This document shows positions 35,910 to 44,746 of a stretch of 64,000 nucleotides of DNA, one piece after another. The translations under genes and the position numbers were made by a program. Origin of the DNA: a virus. The stretch spans positions 62,001 through 126,000 of the IMG/VR virus record IMGVR_UViG_3300032334_001923; one strand, given 5' to 3'. Every line of letters begins with the position of its first letter. The first letter of the stretch is position 1. The notes beneath the pieces are model-generated. The model worked only from the letters and a program-made list of their open reading frames with translations. It was not told the DNA's origin and did no database searches.

Positions 35910-38900
35910 ATGTCTCAATCTAAACTTTTTGATTACAATTCATCGTTTTCTGTAACGAGAACTAACCCTAAACTATCCGGGAATTTTAAAATCACGGTAG
36001 ATTCAAACGATGGAGTTTGGTTTAATTCCATAGACGCAAATCCGACTTTAAGCGATAATAGATTTAAAAAGTTTAATATCACCGGAGAGAATAGCTACTC
36101 CGTCGATCTTTTTAATTTTTTTGACCAAGGACAAATCTCTAAAGATCTAGTTTTCCAGGTAGCTAATTTTACTAACGGTGCCGCTCAATCTGCAGAGAAT
36201 TTTGCAGATCAGTATGATTTTTTTTACGGTAGCGGAGCTTCTGTTTTAGTGGATAAAAATTACAAAGAATCTTTTAAATATTTTGCACCGCTTTGGGTAA
36301 AGAATGAACTTCCTGATTTTTTTGTAATATTCAAATTACCAAATCCGTTAGATTATCCATATTCTAAGAATGTAACGACAATTAAATCTGGAACGAAATA
36401 TAAGATCATACAGGATTATAACAGCACATCTCCTTTTGTCATATCTTATGGCAAAAGCCCATCTGGTAATGATATCTATTACGGAGACGGTGATGTTTTC
36501 TCTGGTTTAAATAATTATTCCTCATACACAATAATCAGCGGAAGCGGAAAGGTTGCCGTATTTAACGAGCTAGCTTATCTTCCTGATGTTCTTGATGTTG
36601 AACAAACATTCAAGCAGAAGATTCTTAATAATTGTGCTGCGATCAAGACTTTTGATCTAAGAGAAAATACTAAGATAGGAAAATACATAAGATCCATATT
36701 TAACAATCCCCTCTTTTCTAAATCCCCTCTGGAAGTCAGTTGGGGATCTAATTCTTATACATATTTTAAAGGGGTAAGTTATAATGAAGGAGTTTTCACT
36801 AAAAAAGGAGAACTTTTAAGTTCCTTCCTAGCTTCTTCCGATTCCGATCCGATGATAGATTTTGAGGATTATGTCACTTCGGGATTTTCTAGAAACGGTG
36901 TTATATGTCCAAATATTCTAAATCTTGAATTTATATTCGACGATGACGAATCAAATCTGTATACCATTAACAGATACATCGGATTTTACGTTTCTAGAAA
37001 TGATATAGCTAGTGTTAGAATGAATGGTAGTTTTTTCTACGACTACAAAGATCTAGATGGTAATAATAACCTCCCTAAACCTTCCATAGATAATGTCGGG
37101 TATTATTATAACAATTACCCAACAATAATGGGATCTACTTCAGGGATCAGATTATTTTACGAAGAGGGAAGTGGATTTTTACCAGGATCTGATGATGTTA
37201 ATTTGTATAACCCGAATAAGCTTTTTTACATAACCGATAAGGAAGACAATTTTTATAGTCTTAAAAGAAATGAAGATTATTTAACTCCTGGTGGGAATTC
37301 ACCGGATTATTCCTACGGTCCTTTTAATTATAGCACAGATACTTTTTCTGCAACAGGATCCACTGGAGCAACTTCAGGGTCTGTTGTAATCGGAAATACT
37401 ATAACCAATCTTCTTAACTTCACAGGATCTGATACTAAAGTAGGAACAATACCAGGAATAAATGCAAAGGAGGCTGGAAGATCTTATGCAGAAGTGGAGT
37501 TTCTAAAACAGTATGATCTAAACAATCCTTTAACATTTAAAATATACTGGCCTAACGGATCGCAGTCAGAGGGCAGCAGAAAATATGACGTTGTGAGATC
37601 TGGTGATTTTTCTGCAATATTTCCTTGGGTCGAAGGAGCATATTATTTTACTGGAGATTCTTATTATTTCAATGCCTCTGCAGGTACAACTGAACAAATT
37701 GCAAGTGCTTTTTCCGGGGTAGTTAGACAGGTAGACCAGATAACTTGGGATTCTGGGTATGATTCTGCTTCTTCTGTGATAAGGCTCAAAAACCCAGGAT
37801 TCTATGGAAACACACAGTACTCCATTAGTGTTTTTGATAACTACGCATCTTTCTTAACTGTATATAAGGGGAATTGGTCAAACAGTTCAGCATATTCTAT
37901 TGGTGACGTTGTGATGTATGATAATTCGTATTATTCTTCGAACATCGCAATATCATCATCTAGCGGATCAGGAACAATCCCAGGAGGTACAGCTTGGAGT
38001 TCATATAAAACTTTTAGTCAGAGCGGATATGTTAAAATAAATGGGGTTGATGCTTCGGAACTAGACTACAATACGAATTTCGTGGGCGGGACTAAAACCA
38101 AAAACAATAGAATAATTTTTGATAATAAATATTCTAATTTGGTTCAACCTGGATATTTTATGAATACCACAACGGGGAGGTCTAAGATTACCAGTGTTAC
38201 CAAGTATGTCGATTCACCTAAAAAAGATCCAGACACCGAGAGTGTTATAGGATTTAATAATTTTAATTATCTTCTTGTTGCTAACCTTGAAGACGAAAAT
38301 GCTATAGTTGCATTAGGTTCTGATAATTCTTTCAATACATATTCTTCTGCAGTTTCTAAGATAGGAGTTTTTACATTCTTTGATACTAAAGAATTTGATT
38401 TTGATTTCTGGAGTTCAAATTACGGATACAATCCTGTCGGCGAAACCTTTAAATATTTCCAAATCCAAACAGGGATTACCGGTGCAATAGATCCGAATAT
38501 TCCATATCTAGTTAAATCTGGACAGGTCCTATATAATAACAATCTGTATGATCAGGGTGCTATATTCTATGGTGTAACCGGATACACTTCTTTCGAAAAC
38601 GCTAACCCTAGTATAGCTAAGGACGTTGTAGTTTTTCCTGCCCAGTACTCTAACATATCTTATAATCCTAGCGCTACTAGTTATCAAGATATAAAATACT
38701 ATAAAGATCTTGATGCCTTTATTGGATTTTTAGGAATACAGGAATTAAATCCGGATGCACTTAAATCTGGTGCAACTAAGGAGGAGATTTTCCTTCATGG
38801 TAAGCTCAACTCTGAATATGAGTATTTAAGAGAAAACTACACTCCAAGAAGAGCTAATCTATCTAGGATAGTTCCATATATAAATAAATGGGGTTATTAT

Positions 38901-41381
38901 TCTGGATTTGATGCTAGAGGTAATGAATATAGACTAAATTCAAGTCCAGCTTTTTCTCCCTTAAATTTTTCACCTACTTTAGATAGAATAGCATCAGATC
39001 CCCAATATCTAAGTCAGGAATGGCTTCTTCTTGAAAGACCACCAAGAAAGTTTCCTAAGGATTTAATGAACGATCAGAACAGTTATCTTGCTGGAAAGAT
39101 AGATCTTTTGAAAGCTAAAAGTGCAGATCCTAACGACTATCTTTATCTCCCTTCATATTTTACTGTTGAGCCTGAAGATTATGATGCTGAATTCAGGGAC
39201 ACATCTTTCTACACTAAAGAGCTATTTACTTCGTTAGAATACAATCCTGCATCTGGATATTACGAAACTCTTTTCAGAGGGGCTAAAATAGTATTTAAAA
39301 AGAGATCTAGTCTTACAACAGGTCAAACTGACGGATTGGATAAATACGTTCCAAACTTTAGAGGATATCAGGACTATAAATTCTCTGCAATTCTAAGAGC
39401 TATCCCTGAAGACAGCGACACTATACAACCTCCAGTAACTTATGAGGTCATAGAAAATACACAGCAGAAGTTTATACTTTTTGTTTGTAACGTTGTTATA
39501 AAAGATCATAGGGTATTTCCTTTAGGTTATACTGGAGGAACAGGAGGAGATCCTGTTTTAGACTACACTTCTCTTTATTCTATATCAGGTAAGAATAAAC
39601 TAAACTACCCTTTAGTTTCGGGTAATCCTTTTACTTCTATAGATGACATAAAACTAAGTGTTGCTCTAGATCTTTCTCTTGCTTCAGGTAGCTATGCTAA
39701 CACTACAGTTACTGGAGTGATAAACTCGATTAAGAGCACAGATTATGAAGTTGATCTAAGACAAGAGATACACACTTTCTATGTTGAGAACGCTTCGGGT
39801 GCAACATCGGGGGTTAGTTCAACTGGGGCTGGAAGTTTCTCCGTTCCTTCTATAAGTTGTTCTTACCCTTGGCCTATTGGGGTTGGTCCTTCTTATATAG
39901 AGTTTGGTAAAGTTGCAACTGCTTCCAACTACACCTTTACGATACCTTTCTCTCCGTCTAGTCCGGTAACAATCCCGGTTGGACCTTCTTCTATCTACAA
40001 GAATAAACCGGTTTTCCAGCTTTCTGGTGGTGATAGATACTACGAGTCTCTTTTAACCAGATGCACTGCTGCTTATATTTCTAAGAAAGTTAACTCAAGC
40101 TCTCCTTATATAAAATATAAAACGTATTACTGGGATGATGCTTTATCTAACACAATTCTTAAAGAAAACGATTTTGAAATCTATATAGAGAAACCAACAA
40201 AGGTAGTAAAAGTAAAAGGTAGTTCATACATTAAGACTAAAAACGGACCACAGGAACTAAAAGGTAATTCTAGCGTTACTGGATTCGAGGTAATAAAAGG
40301 TAATCCTAAGCTTCCTTCTATTATGCTTAGATACTCTGGAGGATATGAACCACTATTTAGGAAGGTCGTACATTTCGATAAAGATAAGACGGATACAATA
40401 TCCGGATCAGGTGGAACTATAGATCTATCTTTTAGAAATTGCAACTTTGCTCCAAATAAACTTTATTTTGGAATATCTAGAAATCTTAGCTATACTAAAG
40501 TTTCTTTGGGCTCTCCCATATTATCTCTTTCGAATTCATTCCCAGAGGGCCCAGTCTATCCTTATATAGGTCAATCTCCAATTGCTAGAAAAGATTTTAA
40601 TCTTTTCTCTTCAACTTGGGATCCTGGATATTATGAAAAATACAACACGGCAACAACATTTAGTGAGGTTGCAGGAACTAGATCGATGAAAGAATTTAAT
40701 ACTTTCTTTGGATCTAAAATGATGCAAACTCCAGATCCTGTTGGAATTTCAAATTATATAAATCTTGAGATATCAAGAACGTCCGGAGATTCTAGTGTTT
40801 CTAGCATTAATTCTCAAATAGATAGTTACATTAAATCGATTCAAAACATAACATCAGCCAACTCAGGCAGCGGGATAGGAAATGTCGGCCCTTATCTTTC
40901 TGGCGTTGATTACGATAAACTCGATTTAAACATTTTTCCTAACGCAGAGATAGTTTGGCAATATTTTTCAGAAACTAGAAGAATCTCTGGAACTATAAGA
41001 TTGGATAGAATGCTAAGAAGATATCTTCTGAATTCTGGGATCAAGCAAGTGTTTATAGATAATATGATTTCCGATTTTGGTGTTGGGAGTCCAAATTCTA
41101 TAAATGATGATGTTAACGGGTACATAGATCTAAATGTTTCTCCTATTTACGAAGGCGGTGAATTCGATCTATATGTTATGAAAACAGGAGAGCGAGATTT
41201 TCAGGTTAAAGAAACACTAAGAGGTGATATATTTAAAGCTGATAGATATAAAATGGGGTACTATCTAAATCAGAATTACAAATTAACAAAAGTAAACAAT
41301 TTAGTTTATAATTTCGAATTTCCTTTTGAGAGAAACTTCGATTATTCCCTATTGTTTAACTTCTCGATAACTAAAATTTAA
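35910..41381 (+). CDS. Giant virion protein (1823 aa) with internal carbohydrate-binding-like module
   Basis: The largest protein in the window. The N-terminus (FDYNSSFSVTRTNPKLSGNF) opens a beta-rich structure with many Tyr/Phe/Asp/Gly. At about residues 650-700 a small module reads GNWSNSSAYSIGDVVMYDNS, then YY and a closing Trp, matching by eye the 'W.....Y..GD.V.y.g..Y' pattern of CBM5/12-type chitin/carbohydrate-binding domains. The remainder has no motif I know. The C-terminus (about 1765-1823) is a beta strand region rich in Tyr. Together with the 32242 gene it makes 9 kb of virion protein; host-surface binding is inferred. Confidence 0.62.
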   Translation: MSQSKLFDYNSSFSVTRTNPKLSGNFKITVDSNDGVWFNSIDANPTLSDNRFKKFNITGENSYSVDLFNFFDQGQISKDLVFQVANFTNGAAQSAENFADQYDFFYGSGASVLVDKNYKESFKYFAPLWVKNELPDFFVIFKLPNPLDYPYSKNVTTIKSGTKYKIIQDYNSTSPFVISYGKSPSGNDIYYGDGDVFSGLNNYSSYTIISGSGKVAVFNELAYLPDVLDVEQTFKQKILNNCAAIKTFDLRENTKIGKYIRSIFNNPLFSKSPLEVSWGSNSYTYFKGVSYNEGVFTKKGELLSSFLASSDSDPMIDFEDYVTSGFSRNGVICPNILNLEFIFDDDESNLYTINRYIGFYVSRNDIASVRMNGSFFYDYKDLDGNNNLPKPSIDNVGYYYNNYPTIMGSTSGIRLFYEEGSGFLPGSDDVNLYNPNKLFYITDKEDNFYSLKRNEDYLTPGGNSPDYSYGPFNYSTDTFSATGSTGATSGSVVIGNTITNLLNFTGSDTKVGTIPGINAKEAGRSYAEVEFLKQYDLNNPLTFKIYWPNGSQSEGSRKYDVVRSGDFSAIFPWVEGAYYFTGDSYYFNASAGTTEQIASAFSGVVRQVDQITWDSGYDSASSVIRLKNPGFYGNTQYSISVFDNYASFLTVYKGNWSNSSAYSIGDVVMYDNSYYSSNIAISSSSGSGTIPGGTAWSSYKTFSQSGYVKINGVDASELDYNTNFVGGTKTKNNRIIFDNKYSNLVQPGYFMNTTTGRSKITSVTKYVDSPKKDPDTESVIGFNNFNYLLVANLEDENAIVALGSDNSFNTYSSAVSKIGVFTFFDTKEFDFDFWSSNYGYNPVGETFKYFQIQTGITGAIDPNIPYLVKSGQVLYNNNLYDQGAIFYGVTGYTSFENANPSIAKDVVVFPAQYSNISYNPSATSYQDIKYYKDLDAFIGFLGIQELNPDALKSGATKEEIFLHGKLNSEYEYLRENYTPRRANLSRIVPYINKWGYYSGFDARGNEYRLNSSPAFSPLNFSPTLDRIASDPQYLSQEWLLLERPPRKFPKDLMNDQNSYLAGKIDLLKAKSADPNDYLYLPSYFTVEPEDYDAEFRDTSFYTKELFTSLEYNPASGYYETLFRGAKIVFKKRSSLTTGQTDGLDKYVPNFRGYQDYKFSAILRAIPEDSDTIQPPVTYEVIENTQQKFILFVCNVVIKDHRVFPLGYTGGTGGDPVLDYTSLYSISGKNKLNYPLVSGNPFTSIDDIKLSVALDLSLASGSYANTTVTGVINSIKSTDYEVDLRQEIHTFYVENASGATSGVSSTGAGSFSVPSISCSYPWPIGVGPSYIEFGKVATASNYTFTIPFSPSSPVTIPVGPSSIYKNKPVFQLSGGDRYYESLLTRCTAAYISKKVNSSSPYIKYKTYYWDDALSNTILKENDFEIYIEKPTKVVKVKGSSYIKTKNGPQELKGNSSVTGFEVIKGNPKLPSIMLRYSGGYEPLFRKVVHFDKDKTDTISGSGGTIDLSFRNCNFAPNKLYFGISRNLSYTKVSLGSPILSLSNSFPEGPVYPYIGQSPIARKDFNLFSSTWDPGYYEKYNTATTFSEVAGTRSMKEFNTFFGSKMMQTPDPVGISNYINLEISRTSGDSSVSSINSQIDSYIKSIQNITSANSGSGIGNVGPYLSGVDYDKLDLNIFPNAEIVWQYFSETRRISGTIRLDRMLRRYLLNSGIKQVFIDNMISDFGVGSPNSINDDVNGYIDLNVSPIYEGGEFDLYVMKTGERDFQVKETLRGDIFKADRYKMGYYLNQNYKLTKVNNLVYNFEFPFERNFDYSLLFNFSITKI

Positions 41382-41383
41382 AG

Positions 41384-42970
41384 ATGCCTAATACCAATAT
41401 ACAAGCACTTAATTACGGTGACAATCAAAATCAGCTGATAAACAAGCTGAATAATAATTTTGACGAGGTTGTTGAATTCCACGGGGGAAGCCAGGGTTTG
41501 ACCGGACCAACAGGAAGTAGAGGTCCAATTGGTGAATCTGGTACTATCGGAATAACTGGTCTAACTGGACCTAGAGGAACAAGATGGTTTATTAACGCTA
41601 GTGTTAGTCCATCAGGCTCTGGAAATTATGTGGTCGAGGGAGATTATTGGATAGAATCTGTTACGGGACAAATCTACATTTTCACCGATACCGGGTGGAC
41701 ATACACTGGATATAACTTCAATGCAACTGGATCTCTATTTTCTTCCATAACTAGTAATTATGATGCTTCCATGAATCCCTCATCGGGACTCACTGGAGCT
41801 TCTATTGTAGAGAATCAAGTTAATCCTGAAAAATACACATTTGTAGTATCTGATAATGCACCAGAGTCGGACATTTTAAATGAGCTACTTTCTAAATTTC
41901 TTATTTCTACAAATCCTAATAGTAACTCTGGTCCTGTTTTAGAGTTTTCTAAAAGCAACATAGAGGATGGTACGATCTCTGATTATTTACAACATCCTAC
42001 TTTTAAATGGGCTAATTTCACTTCAGGTGACGATTCTATAATACTTAACGTTCCTGGAGGTATTTTTACTTTGGGTGCAAGTGGAGGATTTCAATCCTCT
42101 TCGAGAGACTATAATATAAATGCTTCAACTTCATTATCGGTAGAGTATGGTGCGACATCCGGATCTGGAATATTTTCAACCGGTGGATTTCAAATTAATG
42201 CACCTTCCGGTGATTTCAATTTAATAAGTTCTTTTTATAGTGTTACCGGAGGTTCCGGAACCTTCTCTAAACCTATAGAATCTACTTCAACACTTCCTGG
42301 TTCTGTTTCTTCCCTTTATGTTTCTATAGGAGGAACGTCGGGATTTAGAAGTACTAGATCTGGAGACAACTCAGGAACACTCTCGCATAATGTCTACCAC
42401 ATTAAACTTGAAAATAGTGACGGAACACAGTTTTATCTAGACACAAAAGGAAAACTAAAGACCAATAAGATCGACGAGGGACTTACAATTCCGGTTAATA
42501 CCCCTGGTATAACAGGCGCTAATAATTGGTTTGTGTTATCTGCACCGTATACTCCCGATAGTGCATACACTTCTTTGGAAAATGGTAATAACATAATATT
42601 TGCTCCGAATATAGGATCTACTGCTTCGTATGTCGGGGTTGCTTTTAACACTCTGATTGATTATTCGCTCGGTTCAACCGGAGGGGTTCTTCCTGGAGAA
42701 TCTATAGATATAAATGTTTACTGCGGATCTGATCAATATGTTGGTTATTGGGAAAATCAAGTAGATGGAGCTAATTATACCGGATTTAAGTATATTGGAT
42801 ATGGTTCGACCGCAGGGGTTACCACAGCGGTTACACTTCCATTTAAAGCTCAAGCTATAGATTTTACACTAACCAAGGGAGTAACTGGTCCTTTAACCAC
42901 AGTTTTTTATAAAGCATATAACACCGGAGTTGGTGGCGCTGGTGCCTCGGGGGGATATTTCAGTTTCTGA
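41384..42970 (+). CDS. Collagen-like fibre protein 1
   Basis: A 528-residue protein. Residues 10-33 (YGDNQNQLINKLNNNFDEVV) form the attachment segment shared with the next two genes. A collagen-like run of about nine Gly-X-Y triplets at 38-65 (GLTGPTGSRGPIGESG) follows, then a compact domain with GDYWIESVTGQIYIF and a Trp, the usual 'GD.w.d..tg.iy....gW' module after phage collagen repeats. The C-terminal 350 residues are beta-rich, rich in Gly, Ser and Thr. It starts two bases after the preceding stop. Probably a trimeric fibre. Confidence 0.72.
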   Translation: MPNTNIQALNYGDNQNQLINKLNNNFDEVVEFHGGSQGLTGPTGSRGPIGESGTIGITGLTGPRGTRWFINASVSPSGSGNYVVEGDYWIESVTGQIYIFTDTGWTYTGYNFNATGSLFSSITSNYDASMNPSSGLTGASIVENQVNPEKYTFVVSDNAPESDILNELLSKFLISTNPNSNSGPVLEFSKSNIEDGTISDYLQHPTFKWANFTSGDDSIILNVPGGIFTLGASGGFQSSSRDYNINASTSLSVEYGATSGSGIFSTGGFQINAPSGDFNLISSFYSVTGGSGTFSKPIESTSTLPGSVSSLYVSIGGTSGFRSTRSGDNSGTLSHNVYHIKLENSDGTQFYLDTKGKLKTNKIDEGLTIPVNTPGITGANNWFVLSAPYTPDSAYTSLENGNNIIFAPNIGSTASYVGVAFNTLIDYSLGSTGGVLPGESIDINVYCGSDQYVGYWENQVDGANYTGFKYIGYGSTAGVTTAVTLPFKAQAIDFTLTKGVTGPLTTVFYKAYNTGVGGAGASGGYFSF

Positions 42971-42976
42971 TATATA
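42969..42976 (+). promoter_or_regulatory. GATATATA box before collagen-like fibre 2
   Basis: TGATATATAGCAT overlaps the stop codon of the previous gene (TGA 42968-42970) and precedes ATG 42998 by 21 bases. It matches the box at 9259 over ten bases. Confidence 0.42.
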
Positions 42977-42997
42977 GCATAAGCTAAGTAATATAAA

Positions 42998-44743
42998 ATG
43001 CCAGATTTAAAATTATTAAGAATAGAGGACGGGGATTCACAAAAAGTTTTTGTTGATAAGATCAACTCAAACTTTTCTAATATTCTGTCTTTTGGTGGAG
43101 GACCTTACGGGAGAATAGGGAAAAAAGGTCCTCAGGGTGACCAAGGAACATTGGGTCCAGCTGGATCCTATGGAGATCCAGGACGGAGAGGTAATATATG
43201 GACGGTTGGTGGAACCTCGTATCCATCATCGCCTTTTAACGATGACTTCTGGATAGATGTTTTTAATTTCAATAAAGTTTATCAATATGAGAATGGATCT
43301 TGGTTAGATTACGGTTTAAATCTATCTGCTCAGGATCTATTTAGAATATATGGTCCTTTAGTTACTGCATCAAGCGGGGTTTCCAATAGGAACGGATATT
43401 TTATAACTTCACAAATACCGGAGAGTTATACTGTTGTATTAAGTGATAACAATTTCGATTCTTCACCTTCCGGAAATAGTGTCTATACTTTTAACCCTCA
43501 GTATTCTAAGATGGTGCTATCGGTTAACAGCAGTATAGAAACGAGAAAACTTTTAGAGTTCACTAAGGCAGATTATCAAATAGACCCAGCATTCTATTCT
43601 AAAACCCCAAGATTCCTTTGGTCAACAGGAACAACTGCTGACAGAGGCCAGTATGGATTGAAATTTGAATCCTATGGCGGATTTTCTTTAGATATACAAA
43701 ATGCAGCTTTAAACCTAGAATCAAATACTTCTAGTGTAAGATTTAATTCAACGGGCTTTAATATCAATCTAAACTCAACTAATCCTCTTACTATGACCTC
43801 TGCCGGAGGTAATATAGTTTTTGATTTTAGCTCGACCGGAACTGCTTTATTTTCGGCCTCTAATATAAAATACGCGAATAATACATTCACCGTTCCGGTA
43901 AGAACTCTTTTCATATCCGGATTTAAAGATGCAAATCCACCCCTTTGGCTGAATACCACGGTCGGGAGCGCATCTGGACTAAGACACAAGTCAACCGTTT
44001 CAACAAACAGGAACTCTTTCTTAATGAGGATCCTTGATATAACAGATGTTAATTCACCACAGTCAATATTCAACGTTTTATCAAACGGTGACGTTTATTA
44101 TAACAGAAAAATAGATTCAGTTCAACCGTCTCAGAGTGTAACTAACAGTGTTTCTGCAAATGTGACCGATAGTTACGGAACCAGAGCTTGCTATTGGACT
44201 ACAGTAATTCCAACAGTGGCTATGACTGCTCAAGGACAAAGTAATATGCTGATGTCCAACAACGGTGTTGATTTCGTTTTCGACCCTACTAGATTTAATG
44301 GTGACGGTTTGACAGGTAGTAACGCTGGAATATCTCTATGGCTTCCTTCAGCATTCGGAGGTACTGGATCAAACCGGGGATGGCTAAATCTTTTAGATGA
44401 CCATGAATGTATAACTATAAGAGTTAAAAGCTCTAGTAGTGATAAGATGTTCAGGTATATTGGAATTAATACTAACACCACACAGAATTCTACATTCCCC
44501 GATGGGACTACTAATCCTGGAGCAGTTGGTAACGGACAGGTAGTTGATTTAAGCAGTGGAGCTGGGGTCGGAGCATCTGCGGTAGATTTCACTATAATGA
44601 ACATATCAGGAACAGGACCAACTGGAGCTAGTTACAGATGGTTTAAAGTCTATTATTCTGCTTATGGTCCAAATCTATGGCTAGGATTTGGTGATCATGT
44701 AAAATGCGGGGTATTATATACAGTAAATTCAACACCTTTTTAA
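42998..44743 (+). CDS. Collagen-like fibre protein 2
   Basis: A 581-residue paralogue of the flanking fibre proteins. Residues 11-34 (DGDSQKVFVDKINSNFSNIL) are the shared attachment segment; residues 38-66 carry GPYGRIGKKGPQGDQG and further triplets (GPAGSYGDPGRRG). The post-collagen module contains FNDDFWIDVFNFNKVYQY. The remaining sequence is beta-rich and differs from its neighbours, so the three proteins share the base and differ at the tip. It has its own GATATATA box, unlike the first and third, which follow their neighbours by two or three bases. Confidence 0.72.
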   Translation: MPDLKLLRIEDGDSQKVFVDKINSNFSNILSFGGGPYGRIGKKGPQGDQGTLGPAGSYGDPGRRGNIWTVGGTSYPSSPFNDDFWIDVFNFNKVYQYENGSWLDYGLNLSAQDLFRIYGPLVTASSGVSNRNGYFITSQIPESYTVVLSDNNFDSSPSGNSVYTFNPQYSKMVLSVNSSIETRKLLEFTKADYQIDPAFYSKTPRFLWSTGTTADRGQYGLKFESYGGFSLDIQNAALNLESNTSSVRFNSTGFNINLNSTNPLTMTSAGGNIVFDFSSTGTALFSASNIKYANNTFTVPVRTLFISGFKDANPPLWLNTTVGSASGLRHKSTVSTNRNSFLMRILDITDVNSPQSIFNVLSNGDVYYNRKIDSVQPSQSVTNSVSANVTDSYGTRACYWTTVIPTVAMTAQGQSNMLMSNNGVDFVFDPTRFNGDGLTGSNAGISLWLPSAFGGTGSNRGWLNLLDDHECITIRVKSSSSDKMFRYIGINTNTTQNSTFPDGTTNPGAVGNGQVVDLSSGAGVGASAVDFTIMNISGTGPTGASYRWFKVYYSAYGPNLWLGFGDHVKCGVLYTVNSTPF

Positions 44744-44746
44744 AAG

